From positions 4,968,469 to 5,032,468 of the forward strand of contig CP053162.1 of assembly GCA_014607495.2 (NCBI GenBank): a DNA stretch of 64,000 nucleotides, written 5' to 3'. The notes under the pieces were generated by a model. The model was not told where the DNA came from and ran no database searches. It saw only the letters and a program-made list of their open reading frames with translations. Positions 1 to 12,000 of the stretch are shown here, piece after piece. Position 1 is the stretch's first letter. The number at the start of each line of letters is the position of its first letter. The translations under genes were made by a program, and so were the position numbers. The DNA comes from Carposina sasakii (lineage: Eukaryota; Arthropoda; Insecta; Lepidoptera; Carposinidae).

Positions 1-3000
1 GAAGCTGAAGAATTAGAATTTGACAATTTAGTTTTTGTGTTTAATTTGTGCAAATCGAATTTTCTATCTTGGGACACGTTACAAACATTTTCTTTCTCAG
101 GGAAGGATTCCATAATATTTATAAAATCTAACTTTGAAGGTTCTTTCCAGAGAGTTTTTTTAAGATTCGATTCAGATTTTTTGGAAGTGTTATCAAACTG
201 TGGCGAATCCCAAAGATGTTCTCTACGATGATACAAATCTCTCGGGGAATTTGTCACAGTTGTTTTACGAATTTCATCTATAGTCGCAACCAATGAACTT
301 ACAGAATTTTGTAATTTTTTATTTGGTTCCTTGTCTCCTAAATCATCTAATTCTTCTAAAATTGGTTCTAAGAAATTTATATCTCTGTTTGTATCAATAA
401 CGACTGGTTTAGCTTGGAAGGTATCGTCATTGTCAAATTTATTATCTGTGCAAATGTATTCATCTTGGGTATGATCGTATTTAACAAAAACATTTGAATA
501 AGTATGACCAGATCGTAGAAAAGGAGACGCAGATAAAATAGCATTTTTCAATTCTTGAGATCTGCAACTGCTAATTTCTGAACTTCCTGAAGTAAATGTG
601 TCTCTGTTTCTTTCCCTAACCACACTTCCATCATGTAACCAGTTTTCAATATCACAATATGCTTTCCAAGACCTTAACCCCCAGGCTTCTCTGGCAATAT
701 TCACAGCACATATATTTTCATAGTCATGTACAGAGAGAACCTCCGTGGGTGTATCTAAATCACGCTTTGGTAACGAGTCTATACAAACCTTCGATTTACT
801 TTTATCTTTTTTTGCATACATTTCTTTAAGAATATCTAAAGCTATTCTTTGAATATTTTCAATATCGGCATCTCTATTTCCTACTTTAATATTTTTTAGT
901 GCACTTAAACACAATTTTTGAACAATATTTTCATTAAAAGTATTAATATCTGAACTGTTTATATCACTGAAACTTAAATCTAAGTCCATATCAATTGAGT
1001 CAGAAGATGTTTTTTTGGCTGTTTCATTTGGACTTATTTCAGAATCTGATTTTATAAAGTTTTTACCAACTATGTCGCATTCATCTAGATTTAATTGCAT
1101 TATGTCTTCTCTAAGCTCATCAGAAGAACATATACCACGTCGTTTTTGCAAGTGTATATTAGTAGAAGTTATTTCATCAATAGAACTCTCCAAGTCTTCG
1201 ATAGAAGACAGTTTAAGTGTTAACTCTGTCGGTGGACATACTTTATTCATTGTTATACCTTTTTTACGATAAGATTCATTTTGTATAATTTGTGGGGTAT
1301 TTTCTACGGAATAAAATTGTATGCTCGACATATCCATGGAGATATCTGCATTATTTGCTGTTGTTTTTGTTCTAAAATTTTCTATTAAATCATTTTTATC
1401 CCGAATTCTGTGAGATTCTATTTGATCTTTTTGCTGTAGATTTCCATTTTCCCTGAAAAGAAGTATCGATATATTTATTTAACATCTGAAAGCAAATCAA
1501 TCATTGCAGATAACTTATTATTAATTTTGTTACCTGACAGTAGGTTTATGAATCCTTTCTTTTTTTACTGTTTTAAATGATCTTAGGTAGTTAAATCCAC
1601 AATCTTTTTTTTCTTCAGATATATGATCACGGAGTTCAATATCAGTTGTTTCTTTCCATTCAAGTGATACTTTGTAGTGATAATATCTATAGTAAAGTAA
1701 CATGGCTGCTATTCCTGAAAAATGAATTTTTAAAGTTTATTATTTACCGATTATTATTTTGCTTATATCTGCTTGTCTGCTTCTGTTAAGCGATAAATAA
1801 ATTATACTAAGACACAAAATATATGTTAAAAATTATGAATCCTTTCAATTTCTTAAAATACCTTAGTAGTACTAATAGGGTGGCCAAACAATGCGGCGAA
1901 GTCATCTGTGTTATTCAAGTCCACTCGGTCTCAGTGTACTGGTACTATGAAAACCTGGCTTTAATAAGTTTATGGAAGGATTTTGCCCAGTCTAGTAATA
2001 ATAATAAAATGTTAACACCCGGTGTTAGTAGCTAAATTAATTGCTAACTACATAACTATAACTTACCTATAAAAGTGCCAACAAGTATGCACACTATGGC
2101 AACAATGGACCAGGATTTCCTTTGATAGTCAGAATCAGTTACTAATACAAATATGAATAAACTTCCTAAGTTCTGAGTGACCAAAAAAAAGTTAAATATT
2201 ATTAAGCGATATCTTGTCGCACCTTCTTGCAAATTAACATAGAAAAAACAGTATATTAATCCCATTACAATGTTGTACAATACTTCTTCTATCATATTTG
2301 GGCAAAATGACGTATTTTGTAGTATTATCCACAACGTCATAGTACACCAATGCAATCCTGTAAAAGCAGGTAAGTTAAGACATTATTTTATTTCTTACAG
2401 ATAGCATGTAATGTACCTAAGTATAAGTTAAAGCACACTGAAATTATATATTATTGACTAGTGGACGCCCGAGACTCCGTCCGCGTGGACTACAGAAAAA
2501 ATAAAATGTCGAAATTATCCAGGATAAAAACATTTTCCCTGGATAAAAAGCAGCCTTTATGTTACGTGGGACCTGTCACAATATATCCTTGAAAACTGCA
2601 TCGAAATCGGTTCAGCAGTTTCTGAGATTAGCGTGCACAAACGCACAGACAAAAATAAAAAAAAAACATTATTTTGGGTGCTATTGCGTTGATAAAGGTC
2701 TCCTATAATATTTTTTCTCATATATCTTCCATGTACAGACAGCGATTCGTTATATTTTTATTATATGTATAGAATATAGATAGCGCCGAGTTTGATCGCA
2801 GAAATAAAACATTTTAAATTTCTAAGTGAACATGTATGAACATTAACATTCAATTGTAACTAAGTACTAGAGATCGAAGTTAAATTTGAAAATCATACAT
2901 ACACACGGCTGTGTTCTACAATAGGATATAAGAATCGCATAGATCCCACAGCCACGTTTAGTACAGCGGGGTCAGACATCAAAGATCAGTGACTGGTTGT

Positions 3001-4512
3001 TAACTTATCGCTTAGACTTTACTTAGTAGTATCTATACTCGGGATATTTTCCGTTAATAATTTTAATACTCACCTAATGGCAAAAGCGTCCAAAACCCAA
3101 AAATTATTGCAAAAAGAATTATACTAGTAATGCGCCCAATCAATAATCCGATATGCCAACAGAGTTTTAACAAAATTGGGCGCCATTGAATATTGTTGTT
3201 CGATGATGTACAGATGTATGACAAGCATCCCCAAATTACAGATGAAATAGACGCAGAAAGTGCTAGGCCTGAAAATTTATAAAATTGACACATACAGGTA
3301 TATCCAGACCACTTCCTCTTCGCGCTTTATTCATTTGACCAATCTTCTTGAACTTGGCATACCTACATAATAATATACATACATAGTTGGTAGTATGGAG
3401 AAGGACATAGACATTAGGTAGACAGTCCACTGAATGAAGATGAGGGCGTCCGCTATTTTATAAATAAAAATACATCGTATATCTCATAAAAAAACAGCTA
3501 TTCCATACAATCTTGAATAATTACTGCTCTGAAATGTATGGAACAGCAAATTTTTTTTGAGTTAGTCCCATAGTGGCATCTAGCTAGATTACAAGGACTG
3601 TTTAAACAAGTAGCAGATAGGTATTTATTGTATGTTAGGTGGATCTAGCTAGATTACAAGGACTGTTTAAAAAAGCGGACTATTAATGTTTAACTGCTGA
3701 GAAATTACCATATAATTGGTTTGCTTTTTCTCATAAAAAAATTGGGAACCTCGAAAATTTCTAAGTATAGATAATACATATTATAGTACAATATAGATAG
3801 ATACCTTTAGTGTAATGGTTGTCATGCAAAATAATTATTGCATATATCTGCACAATAATCTGTGGAACTGTTCCTGTAAATATGTATATGAAGTGCAGTA
3901 AACGTAAGTCATTCTTTTGAACTTCCCAGTCCTTAATTTTTATACATTGCAAATTCTTGCAAGCAAATACTTTGTGTAGAAATCCAACGAACCTAAAATA
4001 AAATAAAAAAATAGTAGGTACTCACAACACAAATATATAAATAATATACCTAGTATATAATATATTATGTATGGAAAAACTTACCGTTCTAGTAATCCTA
4101 CAAGTAATAAATGTGTTATCCAATGTTTTATTTTACATGATCGGTCAGTAAGGTACCATTTTAACGAAAAAGTATTTACTAAAACATTTGGTATTAATAT
4201 AAAAAGTATTGTTGCCAGTGCCCAATAAATATATTTTCCTTTACAATATTCAGCAAACACTAGAATATCTGCAATATGAGGTGTTAGATATTAATTAACT
4301 AATCAGTATTGATTGCTTTTTATTATATCGCATGCATTAGTATTTAAATATTGAAATTCACAACAATTATATTTTTACACACCTGTAGCCAAATCTGCCA
4401 ATATTGCAACTAAGGAAATGAAAACACAGACTACACTACTTAACCTGAAACTATCATCTTGATTTGCCGGAATGCTTTGACTGTTGCTATTCTTTGGACC
4501 CAGTTCAGCCAT
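1..4512 (-). CDS. XK-related (XKR family) multi-pass membrane protein, 3' end beyond the window
   Basis: Seven exons join in phase: 4512-4383, 4268-4085, 3992-3805, 3268-3074, 2357-2067, 1714-1534 and 1452-1 (still open at the left edge). All junctions are GT-AG. The first ATG gives MAELGPKNSN. The first 389 codons hold many hydrophobic segments and read as an XKR protein: 'SLKWYLTDRSCK', 'HLLLVGLLER', 'TGTVPQIIVQIYA', 'HWCTMTLWI', 'EGATRYRLIIFNF' and 'AAMLLYYRYYH' fall in the order seen in XK/XKR proteins. XKR members are plasma-membrane proteins; some vertebrate ones scramble phospholipids after caspase cleavage. The last exon adds at least 484 hydrophilic, Ser/Asp/Asn-rich residues, far longer than a usual XKR tail (whole proteins are often 350-650 aa). 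It was missed as a long frame because its stop lies outside the window. Which XKR subgroup it belongs to, and whether it scrambles lipids, cannot be said from sequence alone. Confidence 0.85.
2459..2790 (+). repeat. SINE-A copy in an XKR intron
   Basis: Begins 'gtggacgcccgagactccg' and continues through 'tcgaaattatccaggataaa', 'tcgaaatcggttcagcagtt' and 'gcgtgcacaaacgcacagac' to an A-rich stretch. The same block recurs at 14170-14515 and 24564-24830, with partial copies near 10005, 15449 and 15938. It is a dispersed non-coding repeat inside the intron between XKR exons 4 and 5, in antisense orientation to that gene. Confidence 0.75.
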
Positions 4513-6073
4513 CGCTAGATTTCATTTATAAAAATTAATTCAAAAATAAGTTATTAGAAATTGAATTGTTCTCTGTTTATGTTTCAAATTGGTGTTTTGA
4601 CGGTTTTGATTTAGTCCTAATGAACTAGATGCGCCGGCGCATAGAGAATAGATGAAACTAACTAAACGAACGAACAACTTTATGAATGAATGAATAGATT
4701 TTTTTCTTTTTATCATTCTTTTCTGATGTGTCTTATGTAAATGACATTCGATTGTGTGTGATGGACGATTATAATCGATTACGTTTTGGAACTGTTACAT
4801 CCCTAGTCGGGTGGTAATGTTCAAAAATTGATTTTCATAATTTTTACTTTTTACCCTAATCTGAGCTTTTTACCTTCCACAAAATTATTATTAAAGTGAC
4901 GTAACCTCCGCTAGGAGTAATTGTGTTCTGTGGACGTAACGTTGATACGATAATGTTTAAACGGATATAACATGAAATACAAAATTATTTATAAATAATA
5001 AGTTAAAATATAATACTTCAATAACATTGTGCATATTTTGACGTGAAACGTCTTTAAAATCGCGCCGAAACATACGGGTACCAGGTTTAAAAACTGGACC
5101 GTAACGAAAAGGTCTATATCATCGTACCTTAATAATTAAAAAACTATTAGTCTTAGAAACAAAAATGTGGTGTAAATATTTCACTTATATAGTCAGCTCG
5201 CTGTTATGACATTGAGTTCGTGTCGGGGTCAAGCGGGGCGGCGGGGGAGGGATACTGCGATAACTGTGCGAAACCGGCGTTCACGCTTGTTTCTATTCAG
5301 TGTAACTCGTGACTCCGACTTTATAGCGTGGTGATTCTTTCGTGTGTTTGTCAAGTTTATTTGAACCGATTGATTTATACAAAAATAAGTGTAATTTGGA
5401 CAGTATTTATATCTATAATAATATTATAAAGCTGAAGAGTTTGTTTGTTTGTTTGTTTGAACGCGCTAATCTCAGGAACTACTGGTCTGATTTGAAAAAT
5501 TCTTTCAGTGTTAGATAGCCCATTTACCAAGGAAGGCTACAGTCTATACAACAACCTGCCCGGCTTCGCACGGGTACAACGCCCCCTCACGCGGACGAAG
5601 TCGTGGGCGGCTGCTATTTAAAATAACCAGAAAGTGACAATAAATATATAACATTTGCTATGTATTTTATGTTTCTATTACGTACCTGTTCTTTTTTATT
5701 AAAATACTTAAAACAGCGTCCATCTTGTTTTCATTTCAATCTTTTACTTTAAAAGCGATTCGCTAACATAGACGTTTCACGTTAAAACCAACGGCCGTGT
5801 GCCCCGACACAGCCCCACCCGCTTTTTTATATTTTGGAATGTCCATGAACATGACCCGAATGTCCCAATCACTCATTATGATTCATTCAATTTCTTTCGC
5901 GCGAGTTTTGTTTGTTTACTTCACAGACTTAGTGTACTGACGTTTACATCATTTTACTTCTCGGGTCAAACAAGATACATTATTTGCACATTATTTTGAG
6001 AACTTTTAAGAGAAAACTTGAGAAAGTCTATTCTTCCAGTTTATTACTTTACTCTCACTTTAACAGTATAACG
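4513..6073. other. Divergent intergenic region between the XKR gene and GCP4
   Basis: The XKR gene starts leftward at 4512 and GCP4 starts rightward at 6074, so this 1.56 kb must hold both promoters. A GC-rich patch at about 5215-5300 (runs such as 'ggggcggcgggggaggg') stands out from the AT-rich surroundings and is followed by 'attcagtgt' near 5296, which fits an arthropod TCAGT initiator. Which gene it serves, or whether it starts a separate transcript, is not decided by the sequence. The stretch also contains the repeat at 5405-5615. Confidence 0.4.
5405..5615 (+). repeat. Dispersed repeat with GTTT microsatellite
   Basis: Starts 'ataatattataaagctgaag', continues with four or more GTTT units, then 'cgctaatctcaggaactact' and ends 'gcggacgaagtcgtgggcgg'. 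A diverged copy in reverse orientation is at 43790-44055 ('aaactcttcagttttataat'). It is a non-coding repeat between XKR and GCP4. Confidence 0.6.
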
Positions 6074-9000
6074 ATGATATATGACGCCTTGTTACTATTA
6101 TGGGACTGCACTCACGTAATTGACGATCCGACACTTGTGTGTACCTCCAGCTTTTCACAAAGAAATCGAAATCACAAATGTTTTTGCACTACTTTATTAA
6201 CCTGGAAAATATACATTGATACCTGTGCTGATGCGGGACTTAACTAAAATACATTAACTGCACTCCGTCCGTGCATGTCATAAGAATCTCTGATCATTAA
6301 CATCTATCATCATAGTTGTTGGATCTCCTTCATAATTCTGCAGTTTTGGCTACCCCATTACGGGAAGCCATGTATATTATGTATACTTAAATTGATGTTT
6401 TTACACTTCTCACCTTCATCATCACTTCACATTGTGTAAACAAGGCTTAAAGCTCTGTTTTGCATTTGTGTTTGAAGCTCACCATAGGACTTGCATATCT
6501 ATTATCTATGTATGTAGACTTGCACAAATGCAAACCTGAGCTTAGTCTCTTCATCTCGTGTTGCTGACACTTTGCAGGCAACCCCATCTTTATTAAGTGC
6601 AAATCATGGAGATGCTGAGATATTTGGAAGGCTATGTGATATTGCCAAAAGCCACCACAGAATACACAAGTTTTCTCAGACAATTAACTTTCATTCTAGG
6701 AATACACAGACAGGTATGATTTTTGCAGTGTCTTAAGTTCATGATTACACTTTGTGTACAGGCTGGTTACATTAACTTTGAATCTGGTGCCATGTTATTA
6801 CATTGATGGTCTGGTACATCTACATACCTATACATGGTAATATTCATCATAAATTTTACATTAGTTTTCTACGAGCATGGGAAGTGAATAGATACAGTGA
6901 GAGGCTTCACATTTTAAGTTATTGTAGTTGGGTCGTAATAAACTTTAACAAAACTCTGACATTGCAGCATCCACATTGAAAACCCTAGGCTTGTATACTC
7001 AAGCACTAAGTGAAGGCATCACAGAGGTGCTTCAAGACTACAAAAAGTCAATAAAGGAGGTAGAATGTCTAGTTTTAGGCAACCCCGCCTACACTCTGTC
7101 TTTTGTGTACAGTTATGTAGAGAAGTACAGCAGTTTGTTCAATACACTGAACAGAATTATTTCAGTTATAAAGGAACGAAGGCTTGTTGGTTGCCAAATT
7201 TTAAGTCTAACCCATCAGTACATCTTGAATGGAAATGAGATGGTGCACCAGGCTATTATCAAGTGAGTTTGCGGTTAATACCAATAAATTATGATTTTAT
7301 ACATTACTAGAGGCTGTCCATATCTTTGTCCTCTTAAATGGGAATTACATATTGCACCTGGGTCACTAGTTATACAAATAAATTATACATCTTTCCCTTC
7401 AATCACTCTATTTTATAAAAAAAAATATTGTGTATGTTTGTGTTTGGGTTAACAAGTTTAGTACTTTGTGTACACATTTTTATTTTTATTCATACAGTTT
7501 AAATTTGACATGGACCTGTACTTACTTTGTGTAAGTGGGTATGTAATTTATATGAATTTAAATTAATTGTGTTATGATAATTGAATTTATACACACTAAG
7601 TGAGTTAAGTGTTACTATGATTATCTGATATCTAATCCAATGTAAGATTCTTTTGTTAATATGTTATTTAGTTTTGACTGTGTCGCTGGGAGTTTTCTTA
7701 CTATTTCTTCTTCCAAGCAATGACACTTCACTGAAATAGTGTAACAGTAATAGTAGAATCATGCGGTGTGTCAGACCTAATGTTGGTTTTGCCATAAAGG
7801 AGAACTGTGTAGCAGCTCTCCTGGATTTCGTCTTTAGGCGACCTTAACTCTTATTAGCTCCACATTGGTGGCTATTAAGCCCCGAATCGCTAACTTATGC
7901 CTGACAGACCGTAACAAATCGCACCTTGGGGTGGTGAGCGTTGCTAAAGCAAAAGCTTTGCGATTTTTTTTTTTGGTTGTTTAAATTCACCTCCTTTTTT
8001 GTTTGGTAGCGGTTTCATTTTGGGGTGCGAACATAGAAAGTAACATATAATTAGACAATCGACAAACAAGTTGTTAATCCTTTCATGTCGAATAAATGAT
8101 TTTGAATTTGATTTTAGTTTCTTAAATACATATAATGGTGAATACTCTGGCAATACCCAAACACTGTATAATGGCAAATAAAGAAATTATATTCTATTCA
8201 AAATTTATCTATTCCAGAATTTTCTCCTGTATGAAAAAGGTGTTGATTAACCAGTTATGCACTTGGATGTTGTATGGTGAACTGAAGGATCCGTACCAAG
8301 AGTTCTTCATATTCAGGAGCAAGGATGATGCCTCTGACACCTTCACCTCATCTCCATCTACTACCAATACTTGTGACAAGTCACTAGTCTCTAGTGTAAG
8401 TTTAAAGCAAAATCCAAATCACTTTAATTTAGCAGAGTGTCTCTTGAGATTACTTTTTTATTATCTTGGCTTGCTGGATTGTCTTGTCTAAATGCCCTAT
8501 TATCACATACATCATTGCATAGCTAATGTAGTTCTGTATAGTAATGTATTATTATACCCTACTTAGATATTAAGTTAACCTTCTAATACGCAGTCCTTCC
8601 TTCTCGCCTACCTTCTTCACGCACTACCTTTTGTCTTTCCGGGAGGCAGGCAGCAGCGACTCCCGTGTTGACAACATAGTTGTAAAATCAAACTGCGGTC
8701 ACCAACCCGCCTGCCCAGCATGGTGACTATGGGCAGAAACCTATGGTAGTAGCGTCGTGGCGGCGTAGCGTGCGCTATGGGAGGTCTACGTCCAGCAGTG
8801 GACTGCATTAGGCTGATGTGTGTATACTACATATGTATTTTTTGTATGAAGTTACAGTACTTACACAGATTATGTGGCCCTCCACAAAGAAACTAGCACT
8901 ATCGTTCAAAGAAACTATTTGATAAATGCACTCTCTCTACTACAATCATCTTCCTGCCCTGTTCCCATTTATTTGGGGTCGGCGCAATATGTACTTTTCT

Positions 9001-12000
9001 TCCATTCATCCCTATTATTCGTCATCTCATTTTTCACTCCCAGTACACGCATATCCTCTCTTACACAGTCCATCCAACATTTCTTTGGTCTACCTCTTCC
9101 TTTATATCCATCCACATTCATGCACAACGTTCTCTGTAAAATATGCCTTTCATCCCATCGTTTTACATGCCCGTACCGAGACAGACGTTTACTTCGTAAC
9201 TTGTCTGTGATCTGCGCAACTTTCAGACTTCCTCTTATACATATACTCATTTCTTATTTTATCCATTCTTGTAATGCACTCTACAATATTTTTGGTATTT
9301 TCTAGCTTCAAGATTTATCTCTGGACTGTGGCTACAACATCAACCCGAGTATGATACCACACTTCATGCCTCTGTCTCTAGCGCAAGACATACTGTTCAT
9401 TGGCAAGACGGTTATACTGTTTGGCGTTGATCCACGGCGAATTAAGAAGAGTAATGTATTTACATCGAATAGGTCCATGTTTACTTTGCATAAGTATGGG
9501 GCTGATTTGAGGAGGTATGTGTGTTATATAACTTGTAAGCATACATATCTTTAAGTACCTAAGTAAGAAAGTTTCAGGGGAGTGTTATATTATAAATATA
9601 TTTTTCAGATTTACAATTTGGGAAGAAAAGGAGGCGGAATTTCACGACAAACTGCAGAAACTGAAGAGCCCGGAAATAGTAGAAGTGTTTAATTTGCGGG
9701 AAGTGGTGCGGGATATTAAAGAATGTGTCACTAAGGTAAACCAAAAAGCGTAATATGTATTCTACCTATTAGTTAGTAATCTATTCATAGATTTTCTAAA
9801 ATTATCACTTAGCTACTCGTATACTCGAGGGGGATTGGTGTCAGGCAGGCCAGCCGTAAAATAAAACGCCAAATCCTTGGAGACATGAGTTTCGAAGTAT
9901 CCAGCCGCAACCTACAATAGCTGGAACAAGAGAAATGTGGGCTTTGATCAATCCTTTATACTAACGTTATACTTATACTTTTTATCCCGGGAAAATATTT
10001 TTATACCAGATAATTTCGACATTTTGTTTTTTCTGCAGTCCACGCGGACGTAGTCTTGGCCGTCTACTAGTAATACCTACATAAGTTGTCTTAATAAATC
10101 AGGGTATCACAACGGCCTTTGCCCAGCAGTGGGACATGTAATTAAAGAATTCATATGCATATGAATTTCTTATATAATCTTTTTTCCCAGCACCTATGGA
10201 CAGTGGCAGTGGAAGAGGCCCAACTGATCCATGAGTTGCGTCTGATGAAGGACTTCTATCTCCTGGGACGAGGGGAACTGTTTCTAGAACTATTGCGTCT
10301 GACTGCGCCAATGCTGGATAAGCCTGTGGCTAGGACCAATACGAGAGGTATGTAAGTTCGTAAGAGGTATGTAGGAGGTAAGAGGTGTGTAGGTGTGTAA
10401 GAGGTATGTAGGTGTGTAAGAGGTATGTAGGCGTGTAAAAGGTATGCAGGTGTGTAAGAGGTATGTAGGTGTGTAAGAGGTATGTAGGAGGTAAGAGGTA
10501 TGTAAGTGTGTAAGAGGTATGTAGGTGTGTAAGAGGTATGTAAGACGTATGTAGGAGGTAAGAGGTATGTAGGTGTGTAAGGGGTATGTATTTTCATTAA
10601 TAATTTGTATGGTTAATTGGCATAGTTAAGGTCATTGGCCAGCAGTATGTTATTATTATTATTATGTATCTCTTTTGGAATTCTTGGAACTACAGAGTCC
10701 CGGTCCTTTGACAGGCGTGCATCGGGCCGCAGCCAAGATGTAGAGGCCCTTTTAAGAGAACTTTAATATGGTGTGGCCGCGTGGTGCCGGCAGACTAGAA
10801 TTCGTACCACCCCATGTCTACCCGTGGGTATCGTACAAGGCGATTAAGGATTTCCGGGAGGTGGGCAGCAGCGCCTCTCGTGTTGACAACATAGTCCAAA
10901 ATACAAACTGCGGTCACCAACTCGCTTGCCCAGCGTGGTGACTATGGGCAAATACCCCCATGGCAGTCTTGTGGCGTGCCCTGGTATTTGGCCTACGTCC
11001 AGCAGTGGACTGCAATAGGCTGATGATGATGAATATGGTGTGGGATACACATGGGGGATACCATCACCGAGCGCACAATATGCCATCTGGAAGAGTATTG
11101 CTAGCATCAAGCTGTCAAATCACATAGATTTTGTTAGCGAGTCGATAGCGTTACGCCGCGTAAAAAAGTTCGTGCTTACCCCACTGTTCCTCGTCAGACC
11201 TCACTCCGGCGTCGGAGATTTTTTAAACTTTGAATTGCCCTTTGTATCCACAGATATGAACCATGCATTTCAAATGGCGGCGCGCGCGGTCTTTTTGAGC
11301 AACAACGCCGACATCGAGAAGTTTAGCTTTGAACTGCCTTACGTCAAGCCGAATGTGTCCGCCAACTCATCGATAGACGACGATAGCAGCACAGGTATCG
11401 GGGCGTTTTTCCACTAGACGATATGGCCACGACACGACCACAACGACACGACCGCGGCTTTTTTTGGAACTTTAATAATAACTTTTGAATAACTTCTTGT
11501 ATGCACACAGTAACACAGATAATGCAGTCATACATATAGTAACTAGCGCCATGATTCAAAGAAACTATACTATACGCCAACGCTCCTGACACGCGCTGTC
11601 ATATAACGTTCTATGACTGCGTGTGCCAGGAGGGTTGGCGTATAGGATAGTTATTTAATTAAATGCATAATTACAGATGTGAAATTAAATAATCTACACA
11701 TCTGTCCCCGCTATGCTAAATGTGGCGGTGAGATCTCTTTTATAATCTTGCCATCCTGGCTACCCCATTTCCGAAACTCAACTGTGTTTGTGTGTATACC
11801 ACTTAGGTACCTAATTTCATTTAAATTAGCTCAGTATTTTTGAGGTGAAGAGGAAACCAACAAACTAAATTTCGCATTTGGGTATATCATCATCGAATGG
11901 AAACCGCGCCTCGACAAGCGTAGCGTTGGGCGCCCTCCGGCCAGATGGAGCGATGACTTAAAGAGGACGGCTGGTAGTGACTGGATGGCAAAAACGGGAG

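Noticed and set aside
5984..6247. 87-residue open frame as a gene of its own
   Set aside because: Only its middle (MIYDALLLLWDCTH, from 6074) fits, as exon 1 of GCP4; the rest is UTR and intron.
8874..9305. 143-residue plus-strand frame
   Set aside because: Antisense of the RTE-like fragment at 8935-9290.
10348..10590. CRISPR-like direct repeat array
   Set aside because: Units are about 17 bp without unique spacers, in a eukaryotic intron: a minisatellite.
10256..10597. 113-residue minus-strand frame rich in YTPTYLL repeats
   Set aside because: It is the antisense of GCP4 exon 7 plus the minisatellite; no independent support.
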